Assembly (NCBI RefSeq): GCF_018860745.1
Contig: NZ_JAHKPY010000014.1
Location: 186,001-250,000, forward strand
DNA length: 64,000 nucleotides
Direction: 5' to 3'
From: Zobellia uliginosa
GTDB taxonomy: Bacteria > Bacteroidota > Bacteroidia > Flavobacteriales > Flavobacteriaceae
Of this stretch, positions 7,565 through 17,064 are shown one piece after another (position 1 is the first letter of the stretch; each line of letters starts with the position of its first letter). Under the pieces are notes generated by a model, which was given only the letters and a program-made list of their open reading frames with translations, was not told the origin of the DNA and made no database searches. A program made the position numbers and the translations under genes.

Positions 7565-10453
7565 ATGAAATTTATCAGTCTTCCTAGCCTTCTCCTTTTT
7601 TGTGCCATTAGTTTCGGTCAGATACAATCTACATCCGCAGAACGTATTCAAAACGCACTTCAGCTCAAACAGCAAATGACCTCCGAATCTTTAGTGAAGA
7701 ATATAAAATTGAAAAATATTGGCCCATCAGTAATGAGTGGGAGAGTTGTAGATTTAGATGTAAATCCAGACAATCCTATAGAATTTTATGTAGCCTATGC
7801 CAGTGGTGGGTTATGGTATACCAACAACAATGGTACTTCATTCTCTCCAATTATGGACTCTTCGGAAACGCAAAACATTGGCGATATTGCGGTGCACTGG
7901 AAAACAAGAACGCTTTGGGTAGGTACAGGAGAGAATAATTCCTCTAGGTCTTCCTATGCAGGCATTGGTATTTTAAAATCTACCGACCAGGGTAAAACTT
8001 GGCAAAATATGGGATTACGGGATTCACAGCATATTGGTCGTATTCTTATAAACAATGATAATCCTAATGAATTGGTAATTGGTGTCACAGGACATCTATA
8101 TTCTGCGAATACGGAACGGGGTGTCTACAGAACAATAGATGGCGGTAAAACTTGGAAACAAACTTTATTTATTAGTGACACTGCCGGAATAATTGATGTT
8201 TCTCAAGCACCTGGTAACTTTAAAATCCTTTATGCCACTGCATGGGAAAAAAACAGAAAAGCATGGGATTTTTTAGGTAACGGCAATGATTCTGGTATCT
8301 ATAAGAGTGTGGATGGAGGAAGTTCCTGGAAAAAAATATCCAATGATTCAAGTGGTTTCCCTACCAGTTATGGTGTAGGCAGAATTGGTTTAACGGTCTT
8401 TGATGAGAATACCGTTTACGCTCTTCTTGATAATCAAGACCACCGTGAAAAATCTGAAGATTCAGAAGAGAAGTCCAATGAATTGACCAAAGAAGATTTT
8501 AAAGCGATGTCAGAAGCTGATTTTCTTAAACTTGATGACAAGAAGCTCAATGCTTTTCTCAAAACCAATAATTTTCAAGAAAAATATCGTGCAGAAAACA
8601 TAAAGCAAATGATACGCAGTGGTGTGGCAAAACCCATTGATCTTACCAAATATCTAGAAAATGCAAATACCTCGTTATTCAACACGCCGGTTATTGGAGC
8701 CGAAGTTTACCGAAGTAACGATGGCGGCAAAACATGGCAAAAACAGAATGAAAATTATATAGACGGACTTTATTATAGTTACGGTTATTACTTTGGTGAA
8801 ATACGCGTGGACCCTAGTGATGTAGATAAAATATATTTAGGCGGCGTGCCCATTATAAAATCTGCGGATGGAGGTAAAACATACGTATCTATTAATGGCA
8901 AAAATGTTCATGCCGATCATCATGCACTATGGATAAACCCAAAAAAACCAGGTCATTTAATTAATGGCAATGACGGTGGAATCAACATCTCCTATGACGA
9001 TGGTACCCATTGGATTAAAAACAACTCGCCTACCGTTGGTCAGTTTTATGCCATAAATGTAGATAACCAAGAACCGTATCATGTATATGGAGGCTTACAG
9101 GACAATGGCGTTTGGGAAGGACCTCATAATGCCGAAGAAAATAGCAAATGGCATCAAACAGGAAACTACCCTTGGAAAATGCTTATGGGTGGTGACGGCA
9201 TGCAAATTGAAATTGATAATCGCAATCATAATACGGTTTATACAGGATATCAATTTGGCAACTATTATCGTATTGATAAAAACACGGGGAAAAGACACTA
9301 CATCCAACCCAAACACGAACTAGGAGAAGCTCCATATAGATTTAATTGGCAAACCCCTATTTTGCTTTCGTCACATAACCAAGACATTCTGTATTTAGGC
9401 GGTAATAAATTACACCGATCCATGAACCAAGGTGATGATTGGGAAGTCATTTCTCCAGACTTGACACATGGCGGACAAAAAGGCAACGTAGCTTACGGTA
9501 CGCTTACAACCCTATCAGAATCTCCTTTTACCTTTGGTTTATTATATACAGGAAGTGATGATGGCCTCGTAAATATTAGCAAGGATGGCGGAGCTCATTG
9601 GGAAAATATTTCTAATAATATTGACTTTTCTGAATTCGTAGCCCTTAAGAATATTCAAAAAAAGGCGAATCTTTGGGTGAGCAGAATTGTAGCTTCCAAA
9701 CACAAAAAAGAACGCGTTTATATTGCTCTAAACGGGTATCGTTGGGATGATTTTACACCCTATATTTTTAAAAGCGATGATTACGGTAAAACCTGGACCA
9801 CTATATCTGCAGGCATTCCTGCATCGCCTGTTAATGTAATTATTGAGGACCCTGAAAACGAGAATCTTATTTTTGTTGGCACGGACAATGGCCTTTATAC
9901 CTCTTTTGATCAAGGTGCTACTTGGGAAAGCTTTCAAAACGGAATGCCTAATGTGGCAGTTCACGATTTGGTTATTCAACCAGAAGCGAAACACCTTTTA
10001 ATAGGCACCCATGGGCGCAGTATCTACAAAGCCGATATTTCAGCATTACAAAAAATGACATCAAAACTGCTTGCTAAAGCTATTCATATTTTTAAATTGG
10101 ATGATATAAAACACTCCGAAAACTGGGGAAATCCTGCTAGTGCTTGGACAAAAGCCAATACACCTGGCCTTGATATCACTTTTTATAGTGCCCAACCAAA
10201 TTCTTATGAGGCCGTCATTAAATCGGATGAAGGTATTATAGTAAGTGAAACCGAACTCAAAGCTGACAAAGGATTAAACGTACTTTCATACGATTTGTCC
10301 TTTACAGATAGTGGAAAAGCAGCTTATGAAAAAAAGAATAAAACTGATTTAAAATCAGCAAAAGACGGAAAGACTTATTTAACAAAAGGCACTTATACAG
10401 TTCACTTAAAAGGGAAAGGAAACCAATCTGAAGTATCTTTCACTATTGAATAA
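7565..10453 (+). CDS. Large exported Asp-box (BNR/sortilin-like) repeat protein
   Basis: A 962-residue exported beta-propeller protein of the VPS10/sortilin-like, WD40/YVTN/BNR-repeat group often annotated in marine Bacteroidota as a glycosyl hydrolase; catalysis is unproven. The N-terminus (about 1-19, MKFISLPSLLLFCAISFG) is a signal peptide. About ten Asp-boxes of the SxDxGxxW type are visible, for example STDQGKTW, TIDGGKTW, SVDGGSSW, SNDGGKTW, SKDGGAHW, SDDYGKTW and SFDQGATW. A charged, helical insertion (about 300-350, rich in Glu and Lys) interrupts the propeller. The C-terminal ~120 residues form a separate beta-rich domain without an evident type IX secretion C-terminal signal. It is monocistronic and followed by a terminator within a dispersed repeat. 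Confidence 0.85.
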   Translation: MKFISLPSLLLFCAISFGQIQSTSAERIQNALQLKQQMTSESLVKNIKLKNIGPSVMSGRVVDLDVNPDNPIEFYVAYASGGLWYTNNNGTSFSPIMDSSETQNIGDIAVHWKTRTLWVGTGENNSSRSSYAGIGILKSTDQGKTWQNMGLRDSQHIGRILINNDNPNELVIGVTGHLYSANTERGVYRTIDGGKTWKQTLFISDTAGIIDVSQAPGNFKILYATAWEKNRKAWDFLGNGNDSGIYKSVDGGSSWKKISNDSSGFPTSYGVGRIGLTVFDENTVYALLDNQDHREKSEDSEEKSNELTKEDFKAMSEADFLKLDDKKLNAFLKTNNFQEKYRAENIKQMIRSGVAKPIDLTKYLENANTSLFNTPVIGAEVYRSNDGGKTWQKQNENYIDGLYYSYGYYFGEIRVDPSDVDKIYLGGVPIIKSADGGKTYVSINGKNVHADHHALWINPKKPGHLINGNDGGINISYDDGTHWIKNNSPTVGQFYAINVDNQEPYHVYGGLQDNGVWEGPHNAEENSKWHQTGNYPWKMLMGGDGMQIEIDNRNHNTVYTGYQFGNYYRIDKNTGKRHYIQPKHELGEAPYRFNWQTPILLSSHNQDILYLGGNKLHRSMNQGDDWEVISPDLTHGGQKGNVAYGTLTTLSESPFTFGLLYTGSDDGLVNISKDGGAHWENISNNIDFSEFVALKNIQKKANLWVSRIVASKHKKERVYIALNGYRWDDFTPYIFKSDDYGKTWTTISAGIPASPVNVIIEDPENENLIFVGTDNGLYTSFDQGATWESFQNGMPNVAVHDLVIQPEAKHLLIGTHGRSIYKADISALQKMTSKLLAKAIHIFKLDDIKHSENWGNPASAWTKANTPGLDITFYSAQPNSYEAVIKSDEGIIVSETELKADKGLNVLSYDLSFTDSGKAAYEKKNKTDLKSAKDGKTYLTKGTYTVHLKGKGNQSEVSFTIE

Positions 10454-10470
10454 TTAAGACAATATTAAAC

Positions 10471-10744
10471 AAAAAGAGAGCCCCGATTTAGGGCTTTCTT
10501 TTTAAGTAGGTTTTTTTGATTTTCCGGTGGGGACCGGTATGTTTTTGTAAGCTCTGTAGGTTAAGTAGCGGACTTGGGGTTCGTTACTTGTTTCGGTTAA
10601 GTCCTAGAGTAGATTTGGGGTCGTTACTATCACTTAATTACACGGTAAACTTACGGCTGTTTAGTCTCTTACCTAAATTATTGTTGTGAACCAAAGCGAG
10701 TCTGTTGTGAAAAATATGAATGGTTCATTTTATCGATAAAATGC
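10471..10744 (+). repeat. Dispersed intergenic element, copy 1
   Basis: About 275 bp, roughly 88% identical by eye to 12084-12358. In order it holds a terminator hairpin, a second hairpin CCGGT-GGGG-ACCGG (10524-10537), two CGTTACT boxes 40 bp apart (10582 and 10622), and the direct repeats TTGTTGTGAA (10681-10690) and CTGTTGTGAA (10702-10711), separated by an 11-bp spacer. A TATCGATA-type motif follows. It carries no ORF. The rest of the 420-bp gap (10745-10874) is AT-rich and presumably holds the promoter of the next gene. Confidence 0.75.
10475..10499 (+). terminator. Terminator of the Asp-box gene
   Basis: Hairpin centred on AGCCC/GGGCT with flanking A/T pairs, followed by a T-run, 20 bp after the stop codon at 10453. 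It forms the left end of dispersed repeat copy 1. Confidence 0.7.
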
Positions 10745-10874
10745 TATACAGAAATTAATTTGCTTGATTTCTTCTACGATATAGATTTACTATACAGTTC
10801 TTCTAAATCAATCTTAAATACAATTTTAACATTTTTAACGCGTTCAAATATTTCTAAACCATAAACCAACCACC

Positions 10875-11972
10875 ATGAAAGTTATTTTTAGAAATGCTTT
10901 GTTCGCAGCATTATTAATAGCAGCTTCTTGCGGAAAAGATTCCGTAGAAAATTCTGTTGAACAAATAGAACAAGAGCAGCTGGAGCAAGAACAGGAAGAA
11001 TTACAACAAGCTGAGCAAACACCTTTGGATGCCGATATGGTTTTTGCCAATGTTATCATTGAAGGCGGAACAAAAAATGACGGGATGCCTCCTGTGCCCA
11101 ATGAAGCCATAGCGGTTGATTTGTCCGAAACATCCAAATCTGCTTTTTTAGGCGAAGGATTTAACATTTCTCTAAATTCAGAAGCCGAAATTGTGGGCGC
11201 TTATATTCAATTTAAAAACTCCGATGGAACACGTGCCGATGGTTATTATGATATAGACATTAATGAGAATGATATTAGCGGAAAGAAAATTAGCAAAGCT
11301 AAAAAGAAGTCCTTGTTTTCTAATACTTTCAAATCAGAGGTTGACAAAATAATTGATATAAGTTTCAATACGGAAATAGAACCAGGTACATTCTGTTATG
11401 AAATTTGTATCTATGATGCCGTAGGAAATATAAGTGCTCCTACTGAAGTTTGCCTAACAGTAGAAAGTTGGGGAGGTTCTAGTGAAGCTATTGGCGAATG
11501 GACTTTGGTAAAAGAAGAAATTAGTGAAGATGATGGCAGTGTTAGAACGGCTTTGCCAGAGGAGGAAAGCTGTGATCAAGTAGATTCTATATCATGTGAC
11601 GATGGTAATACATTTCAAAGTTCTAGAAATTGTATTACCATAAACAAAGAAAACCTAACGATAAATGCAGATGGAACTTATGTCTATGAATATGATGATG
11701 ATTATAAATATTTAATTTCCAATGATTCTGCAGCTAACTGTGAAGCTGTTTTTAGTGAAAACTCTTTGAATCTTATTAGCAAAGGTAAATGGGCAACGAG
11801 GACCGAAGATAACAGTTTGGTTTTTATAGAGTTTGAATATTCAGAGGGAGAGGAGGAATTGGAAATATATGAAGAAGGATATACCGATAGGCTTTTTGAC
11901 GATGGAGCAATACTTAATGGAAATAGTCTTATTGGTAGCATGGATAAATATAAAATTTTCTTAGAAAAATAA
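10875..11972 (+). CDS. Predicted lipoprotein with Gln/Glu-rich linker and lipocalin-like C-terminus
   Basis: A 365-residue envelope lipoprotein of unknown function. The signal peptide ends LIAASC with Cys19 as the lipidation site. Residues about 25-50 form a Glu/Gln-rich linker (VEQIEQEQLEQEQEELQQ), probably helical, that would hold the folded part away from the membrane. The middle (about 55-205) is beta-rich and reads like an Ig/adhesion-type domain. The C-terminal part (about 207-365) begins IGEWTLVKEE and contains NLTINADGTYVYEY and GKWATRTED, which resembles lipocalin-like domains of Bacteroidota lipoproteins. Paired Cys residues occur in the C-terminal half. The gene is bracketed by two near-identical 275-bp repeats. 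Confidence 0.75.
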   Translation: MKVIFRNALFAALLIAASCGKDSVENSVEQIEQEQLEQEQEELQQAEQTPLDADMVFANVIIEGGTKNDGMPPVPNEAIAVDLSETSKSAFLGEGFNISLNSEAEIVGAYIQFKNSDGTRADGYYDIDINENDISGKKISKAKKKSLFSNTFKSEVDKIIDISFNTEIEPGTFCYEICIYDAVGNISAPTEVCLTVESWGGSSEAIGEWTLVKEEISEDDGSVRTALPEEESCDQVDSISCDDGNTFQSSRNCITINKENLTINADGTYVYEYDDDYKYLISNDSAANCEAVFSENSLNLISKGKWATRTEDNSLVFIEFEYSEGEEELEIYEEGYTDRLFDDGAILNGNSLIGSMDKYKIFLEK

Positions 11973-11995
11973 AATCTACCAAAATTCATAAAAAC

Positions 11996-12020
11996 AACCC
12001 TCTATATAGATTAGAGGGTT
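11996..12020 (+). terminator. Terminator of the lipoprotein gene
   Basis: AACCCTCTA (11996-12004) pairs perfectly with TAGAGGGTT (12012-12020) around a 7-nt loop, followed by CTTTATTT, 24 bp after the stop codon. Confidence 0.75.
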
Positions 12021-12083
12021 CTTTATTTGTAAAATTTGCCGAATTAACTTCTCTCAAGGATAAATGCCTAACAAGTATATAAT

Positions 12084-12358
12084 AAAAAAAGAGCCCCGAA
12101 TCGGGGCTCTTTTTTTAAGTAGGTTTTTTTGATTTTCCGGTGGGGACCGGTGTGTTTTTATAAGCTTCAGTAGGTTAAGTAGCGGACTTGGGAATCGTTA
12201 CTTGTTTCGGTTAAGTACTAGAATAGATTTGGGGTCGTTACTATCACTTAATTACACTGTAAACTTACGGCTGTTTACTCTTCTATCTAAAATATTGTTG
12301 TGAACCTGCTCCCCTCTGTTGTGAAAAATACGAGTGGTTAATTTCATCGACAAAATGC
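12084..12358 (+). repeat. Dispersed intergenic element, copy 2
   Basis: A second copy of the element at 10471-10744, in the same orientation and with a net length difference of about 1 bp. It begins with the perfect hairpin AGAGCCCCGAATCGGGGCTCT (21 bases at 12090-12110, described here by its ends AGAGCCCC and GGGGCTCT) plus T-run. It repeats the CCGGT-GGGG-ACCGG hairpin (12137-12150), the CGTTACT pair 40 bp apart (12196 and 12236), and the direct repeats TTGTTGTGAA (12295-12304) and CTGTTGTGAA (12316-12325). The 11-bp spacer differs at about 7 positions from copy 1. It fills most of the 460-bp gap between the lipoprotein and DJ-1/PfpI genes. Confidence 0.75.
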
Positions 12359-12371
12359 GATGTTTCGAAAT

Positions 12372-12401
12372 AAAAAAAGCCCTCGCAAACTGCAAGGGCT
12401 T
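12372..12401 (-). terminator. Terminator of the DJ-1/PfpI gene
   Basis: On the minus strand an AAGCCCT...AGGGCTT hairpin (12377-12401, one internal mismatch) is followed by a run of seven T (read from 12378 to 12372). It lies 32 bp after the stop codon at 12434. Confidence 0.7.
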
Positions 12402-12433
12402 CAAATTAATCTCTATATATTTCGCAATGTATC

Positions 12434-12979
12434 TTATGCGTGCTGCTCTTCGTGCTTACCTTCTTTTATTTCTTCAATCAATTTAGAATTAAAGGCAGGT
12501 AAGTCATTCGGGTTTCTACTTGTTACGAAACCTTGGTCTACTACTACTTCTTCATTTACCCAGTTGGCTCCGGCGTTGACTAAGTCATCTTTAATAGAGT
12601 TAAAACTGGTCATTTTACGCCCTTTAACAACGTCTGCGCTAATTAGCGTCCAAGCCGCATGACATATGGCCGCTACGGGCTTCTCTTGTTTAAAGAAATC
12701 TCTAACAAAAGTTAATACTTTTTCTTCTCTTCTTAGCTTATCAGGATTAATTACTCCACCTGGTAACATCAATGCATTATAATCTTCGGCAGTTACCTCG
12801 TTAATAGTTTTATCTACTTTATAGGAGTTGGACCAATTACCATCTGCCCATCCTTTAATTTCTCCTGATTCCAAACTTACGATATCTACTTGAAAGCCTT
12901 CTTTTTCCATTGCTTCCTTAGGAGATTTTAATTCGCTTTCTTCAAATCCATTTGTAGCTAAAATTGCTATCCTCTTCAT
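12434..12979 (-). CDS. DJ-1/PfpI family protein (class I glutamine amidotransferase-like)
   Basis: A 181-residue cytoplasmic protein of the DJ-1/PfpI/YhbO group, variously reported as protease, glyoxalase III or protein deglycase; the true activity in this subfamily is debated. The nucleophile Cys106 sits in the elbow AAICHAAW, followed by His107, and an acidic residue near the N-terminus (GFEESEL, 11-17) corresponds to the family's conserved Glu. The MLPGGV loop (71-76) is typical. Length is normal and no signal peptide is present, so it likely protects against aldehyde or oxidative damage in the cytoplasm. It is monocistronic with its own terminator. Confidence 0.88.
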   Translation of the reverse strand: MKRIAILATNGFEESELKSPKEAMEKEGFQVDIVSLESGEIKGWADGNWSNSYKVDKTINEVTAEDYNALMLPGGVINPDKLRREEKVLTFVRDFFKQEKPVAAICHAAWTLISADVVKGRKMTSFNSIKDDLVNAGANWVNEEVVVDQGFVTSRNPNDLPAFNSKLIEEIKEGKHEEQHA

Positions 12980-13073
12980 ATATCTTATATTTTAAATGAT
13001 TATTAATTTATTTCACTTGCAATATAACCTCAACATACGGAACTCTTTGACGGTAAACCTGATGATTTTTGCT

Positions 13074-13547
13074 CTATCCCTGTGCTTGTAGTAAATGGGC
13101 AATCACTTCTGCCAAGCATCTATCTAATTCTTTCTTTACCTCAGTTTCCCAAAAACGAAACACTTTATACCCCAAGCGTTCTAACTCTGCATTGACTTCT
13201 TCATCACGCTGCATGTTCCGTTCTATTTTCGCAATCCAGAATTCACGGTTGGTCTTTACTTTGGGTTTTCGTTCTTCCCAATTATGGCCGTGCCAATATT
13301 CGCCATCTATAAATATGACGGTCTTATACTTTTTTAATGCGATATCAGGTTTACCGATCAGTTTTTTATAATCGATTCTATACCGATAGCCAGCTGCGTA
13401 GAGCGCTTTGCGAAAAGCAAGTTCAGGCTTGGTATTCTTCCCTCTTATCTTGCTCATGATCTTAGAGCGTTTAGGGGTAGTGTAGAATCCCGATTCTTCA
13501 TTGAATCGTGGTACTTTAATTCGCTCTTTAGAATAGTCTTTTGACAT
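13074..13547 (-). CDS. Vsr-like DNA endonuclease lacking zinc-site cysteines
   Basis: A 157-residue nuclease of the very-short-patch-repair (Vsr) fold, which in E. coli nicks next to T:G mismatches. Visible family features are TPKRSKIMSKIRGKNTKPE (24-42), GYRYRID (53-59), the catalytic Asp in GKPD (Asp68), WHGH (85-88, with His86 matching the catalytic His69 of E. coli Vsr), FWIAKIERNMQRD (103-115) and FRFWE (130-134). The three zinc cysteines of E. coli Vsr align with Glu83, Trp90 and Thr135, so the structural zinc site appears lost. No cytosine methyltransferase lies nearby. Similar cysteine-less proteins occur in other Bacteroidota, so this is probably a subfamily and not a decayed gene. 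Confidence 0.82.
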   Translation of the reverse strand: MSKDYSKERIKVPRFNEESGFYTTPKRSKIMSKIRGKNTKPELAFRKALYAAGYRYRIDYKKLIGKPDIALKKYKTVIFIDGEYWHGHNWEERKPKVKTNREFWIAKIERNMQRDEEVNAELERLGYKVFRFWETEVKKELDRCLAEVIAHLLQAQG

Positions 13548-13561
13548 ACCTTAAAATAACA

Positions 13562-13600
13562 AAAAATCCCAAACTCCGTAAATAGGTGTTCGGGATTTTT
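13562..13600 (-). terminator. Terminator of the sdhCAB operon
   Basis: AAAAATCCC and GGGATTTTT arms flank a loop of about 20 nt (arms extend through AAC/GTT with one mismatch or wobble). On the minus strand it is followed by a T-run, 36 bp after the sdhB stop. Confidence 0.6.
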
Positions 13601-13636
13601 GATATTCAAAATAGTCCGTTATGAACTCTTTACATT

Positions 13637-14383
13637 TTATCCTTTTGAAGTAGCACTCATGTATTCGCGGTTCATGCGAGCAATGTTCTCTAAAGAAATT
13701 CCTTTAGGACATTCAATTTCACAAGCTCCTGTGTTGGTGCAGTTTCCGAATCCTTCCAAATCCATTTGGCGTACCATGTTTTGAACACGGTCCACAGCTT
13801 CTACCTCTCCTTGTGGCAATAAAGCAAATTGAGATACTTTTGCAGAAGTAAACAACATTGCACTTGCATTTTTGCAAGCAGCTACACACGCTCCGCAACC
13901 AATACAAGTGGCGGCGTCCATAGCCTCATCTGCAGCATGTTTATTAATAGGAATAGCATTTGCATCTACCGTATTACCAGAGGTATTTACTGATATATAC
14001 CCACCAGCCTGTTGTATTCTATCAAAAGAACTTCTATCTATAACCAAATCCGTTACTACCGGGAATGCCGTTGCGCGGAAAGGTTCAATAACTATAGTAT
14101 CTCCATCGTTAAACTTCCTCATATGCAATTGGCACGTAGTTACCAAACGGTCCGGCCCATGGGGCTCACCGTTAATTTGCAATGAACATGCTCCACAGAT
14201 ACCTTCACGGCAATCATGATCAAACTGTACGGGTTCCTCTCCTTTGTTTATCAATTCTTCATTTAGAATATCTAACATCTCAAGAAAAGACATATCACCT
14301 TCTATACCTTTAATAGGATAATCTACAATCTCACCTTTGGACTTGGCATCTTTTTGACGCCATATTTTTAAATTAAGCTTCAT
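13637..14383 (-). CDS. sdhB: Succinate dehydrogenase/fumarate reductase iron-sulfur subunit
   Basis: Carries electrons from the flavoprotein to the membrane cytochrome b in complex II. The 248-residue protein has a plant-type [2Fe-2S] site (Cys58, Cys63, Cys66, Cys84), a [4Fe-4S] motif [11 protein letters not shown] (Cys160, 163, 166, with Cys170 typically in the next cluster) and the C-terminal motif [11 protein letters not shown] (Cys215, 221, 225) that completes the [3Fe-4S]/[4Fe-4S] ligation. All cluster cysteines are present. It is the last gene of sdhCAB, 6 bp after sdhA, which is the usual order for the class with a single-subunit di-heme anchor. It acts at the cytoplasmic face of the inner membrane. 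Confidence 0.96.
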   Translation of the reverse strand: MKLNLKIWRQKDAKSKGEIVDYPIKGIEGDMSFLEMLDILNEELINKGEEPVQFDHDCREGICGACSLQINGEPHGPDRLVTTCQLHMRKFNDGDTIVIEPFRATAFPVVTDLVIDRSSFDRIQQAGGYISVNTSGNTVDANAIPINKHAADEAMDAATCIGCGACVAACKNASAMLFTSAKVSQFALLPQGEVEAVDRVQNMVRQMDLEGFGNCTNTGACEIECPKGISLENIARMNREYMSATSKG

Positions 14384-14389
14384 AGTTAC

Positions 14390-16393
14390 TTATTTATAAC
14401 TTCTTGTCTTCAACTCAATATTCTCGTACTTCAACTCTTCTTTATGCAAAACTGCATCTTTAGGCTCACCTTTATATTCCCAAGCGGAAACAAACTTAAA
14501 GTTCTCATCATCACGCAAAGCCTCTCCTTCTGGGGTTTGATACTCTTCACGGAAGTGTCCTCCACAAGATTCGTTTCTTGTAAGGGCATCTTTAGCGAAC
14601 AATTCCCCAAGCTCTAGAAAATCGGCCACACGACCCGCTTTTTCCAACTCCTGGTTCATACCTTCGGCCTTTCCAGGAATCTTTACATTTGCCCAGAAAT
14701 CTGCACGTAGGGCGGAAATCTCATCAATAGCCTCTTGCAAGTGCTCTGCATTTCTAGCCATACCACATTTGTCCCACATGATTTTACCTAATTTTTTATG
14801 GTAAAAATCAACTGAATGCTGGCCGCTACCAGCCATTAACTTATTTAGCCTTTCTTGAACGGCATTTTCTGCTGCATCAAACTCTGGAGTATCTGTTGGA
14901 ATAGCTCCTGTTCTGATGTCCTTAGAAAGATAATCCCCTATGGTATATGGAAGAACAAAATAACCATCTGCCAAACCTTGCATTAACGCCGAAGCACCTA
15001 AACGGTTAGCGCCATGATCACTAAAGTTAGCTTCTCCTGCACAGTAACACCCTTCTATAGTTGTCTGTAGGTTATAATCTACCCAAAGACCACCCATTGT
15101 ATAGTGAACCGCGGGATATATCATCATTGGCGTTTCATACGGATTTTCATCTACGATTTTCTCGTACATCTGAAAAAGGTTTCCGTATTTTGCTTCTATA
15201 ACCGCTTTACCTAAACGTGTTATTTCCTTATCATCAGCATTTTTTATCCCGTTAGTTAAAGCTTCTTCTTCTCCGTAGCGCTGTATTGCCGCGGCAAAAT
15301 CCAAATACACAGCTTCACCAGTTTTATTAACACCAAAGCCAGCATCACATCGTTCTTTTGCCGCACGAGATGCAACATCACGAGGCACTAGGTTACCAAA
15401 TGCAGGATATCTTCTTTCCAAATAGTAATCGCGATCTTCTTCTTTAAGTTGAATAGGTTTTAACTTACCTTCTCTAATGGCAATTGCGTCATCCTTCCGT
15501 TTTGGCACCCAAATACGTCCGTCATTACGAAGCGATTCTGACATTAACGTCAGCTTAGATTGGTGTTCACCCGAAACAGGAATACAAGTGGGGTGAATTT
15601 GTGTAAAACATGGATTGGCAAAGAAAGCCCCTCTACGGTGTGCTCTCCAAGCTGCCATTACGTTACTACCCATAGCGTTGGTAGACAAAAAGAATACGTT
15701 TCCGTAACCTCCGGTAGCCAAGACCACGGCATGAGCAGAATGCCGTTCTATCTCACCAGTAACCAAGTTACGGGCAATGATTCCTCTAGCTTTTCCGTCA
15801 ACCAATACCATATCCATCATTTCATGACGGTTATACGATTGAATTTTACCACGATTAATCTGTCTGTTCATAGCAGAATAAGCGCCTAATAATAGTTGCT
15901 GCCCTGTTTGTCCTTTAGCGTAAAAAGTACGTGATACCAATACACCACCAAAAGAACGGTTATCTAACAGCCCACCGTATTCTCGAGCAAAAGGAACCCC
16001 TTGTGCAACACACTGGTCAATAATGTTAGCAGATTCTTCTGCCAAACGATACACGTTTGCTTCTCTGGAGCGATAATCGCCCCCTTTTATAGTATCATAG
16101 AAAAGACGATAAGCGCTATCGCCATCACCTTGGTAATTTTTTGCTGCGTTAATACCACCCTGAGCAGCAATAGAATGTGCTCTACGAGGTGAATCTTGAT
16201 AGCAAAATGTTTTTACGTTATAGCCTAATTCTGCTAAAGTAGCAGCGGCAGAACCACCCGCAAGACCCGTACCTACAACGATAACGTCTATATTACGTTT
16301 GTTGGCCGGGTTTACAAGGTTAATATCGTTTTTATGTTTAGTCCATTTATCGGCCAATGGCCCTTTTGGAACTTTAGAATCCAATATGCCCAT
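14390..16393 (-). CDS. sdhA: Succinate dehydrogenase/fumarate reductase flavoprotein subunit
   Basis: Catalytic FAD subunit oxidising succinate to fumarate (or the reverse). The 667-residue protein has the dinucleotide-binding GTGLAGG (41-47) and the covalent-FAD region [10 protein letters not shown], with His73 as the attachment site. Substrate-binding segments include [24 protein letters not shown] and the HYTMGG/GLWVD block. The length is that of the longer FrdA-like form found in Bacteroidota, Chlorobi and Gram-positive di-heme enzymes. It begins 2 bp after sdhC stops, so translational coupling is likely. Whether the enzyme works mainly as dehydrogenase or fumarate reductase cannot be told from sequence; an aerobic marine lifestyle favours the former. 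Confidence 0.96.
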   Translation of the reverse strand: MGILDSKVPKGPLADKWTKHKNDINLVNPANKRNIDVIVVGTGLAGGSAAATLAELGYNVKTFCYQDSPRRAHSIAAQGGINAAKNYQGDGDSAYRLFYDTIKGGDYRSREANVYRLAEESANIIDQCVAQGVPFAREYGGLLDNRSFGGVLVSRTFYAKGQTGQQLLLGAYSAMNRQINRGKIQSYNRHEMMDMVLVDGKARGIIARNLVTGEIERHSAHAVVLATGGYGNVFFLSTNAMGSNVMAAWRAHRRGAFFANPCFTQIHPTCIPVSGEHQSKLTLMSESLRNDGRIWVPKRKDDAIAIREGKLKPIQLKEEDRDYYLERRYPAFGNLVPRDVASRAAKERCDAGFGVNKTGEAVYLDFAAAIQRYGEEEALTNGIKNADDKEITRLGKAVIEAKYGNLFQMYEKIVDENPYETPMMIYPAVHYTMGGLWVDYNLQTTIEGCYCAGEANFSDHGANRLGASALMQGLADGYFVLPYTIGDYLSKDIRTGAIPTDTPEFDAAENAVQERLNKLMAGSGQHSVDFYHKKLGKIMWDKCGMARNAEHLQEAIDEISALRADFWANVKIPGKAEGMNQELEKAGRVADFLELGELFAKDALTRNESCGGHFREEYQTPEGEALRDDENFKFVSAWEYKGEPKDAVLHKEELKYENIELKTRSYK

Positions 16394-16395
16394 AA

Positions 16396-17064
16396 TTAAT
16401 GTGTTATTGGGTTAAAATGATGGTAAAGAGCGATAAATATAAATCCTAATGGGATTGCTATCGAATATATTTTTGTAAAAGTTTGAATTCCTGCAGAATA
16501 CTTATTGTTCAGACCCATAGTCTGAAATGAAGAAGCAAAACCATGCCATAAATGCAATGCTAACAATACAAAGGAAATCACATAAATTATAGTTCTCCAG
16601 AACGGCTCAAATTTGTGAACTGTTTCCTCAAGATAACGTGTTGGTTCCTCAGGACTCATTGCAATGTACTTATAGGAAATTTCCTGTACCCAGAAATCGT
16701 ACATGTGCAAACCAAGAAAGGCAAGCACTACCAGACCGGTAATAATCATATTTCTAGACATCCAAGAAGCATTGGCTCCGCCATTATACTGCTTGTACTT
16801 TACTGCTCGTGCTTTATTGTTCTTTAATTCTAGTGCAATACCCATTGCAAAGTGAACTATTACACCAGCTATTAGGACAGGCTGCAGAATAAATTGCACC
16901 AAACCATTATAGCCCATAAAATGCGACCACTCATTAAAAGTATCAGGTGCAATTACAGATGTAATGTTAATCACAAAGTGTTGCCCAAGAAAAAAGACCA
17001 AAAAAAGACCCGATAGGGCCATGACCACTTTTCGGGCTATCGAAGATTTTATCAATCCGCTCAT
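16396..17064 (-). CDS. sdhC: Succinate dehydrogenase cytochrome b subunit (single-subunit anchor)
   Basis: The membrane anchor of complex II, 222 residues with five predicted helices, of the b558-type family that binds two hemes in one polypeptide and serves menaquinone-using organisms. Candidate heme-ligating histidines lie within the helices, for example in [35 protein letters not shown] and IALYHHF. There is no separate SdhD gene, consistent with this class. It is the first gene of sdhCAB; the 258-bp divergent region to rimK must hold its promoter, but I cannot place a consensus box confidently. Confidence 0.93.
   Translation of the reverse strand: MSGLIKSSIARKVVMALSGLFLVFFLGQHFVINITSVIAPDTFNEWSHFMGYNGLVQFILQPVLIAGVIVHFAMGIALELKNNKARAVKYKQYNGGANASWMSRNMIITGLVVLAFLGLHMYDFWVQEISYKYIAMSPEEPTRYLEETVHKFEPFWRTIIYVISFVLLALHLWHGFASSFQTMGLNNKYSAGIQTFTKIYSIAIPLGFIFIALYHHFNPITH

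Noticed and set aside
9328-10453. Type IX secretion C-terminal signal on the Asp-box protein
   Set aside because: The C-terminus (SEVSFTIE) lacks the typical CTD pattern; only a standard signal peptide is visible.
10681-12325. Direct repeats GTTGTGAA as a CRISPR array
   Set aside because: Repeats are 8-10 bp, occur only in pairs with 11-bp spacers, and no cas genes are present.
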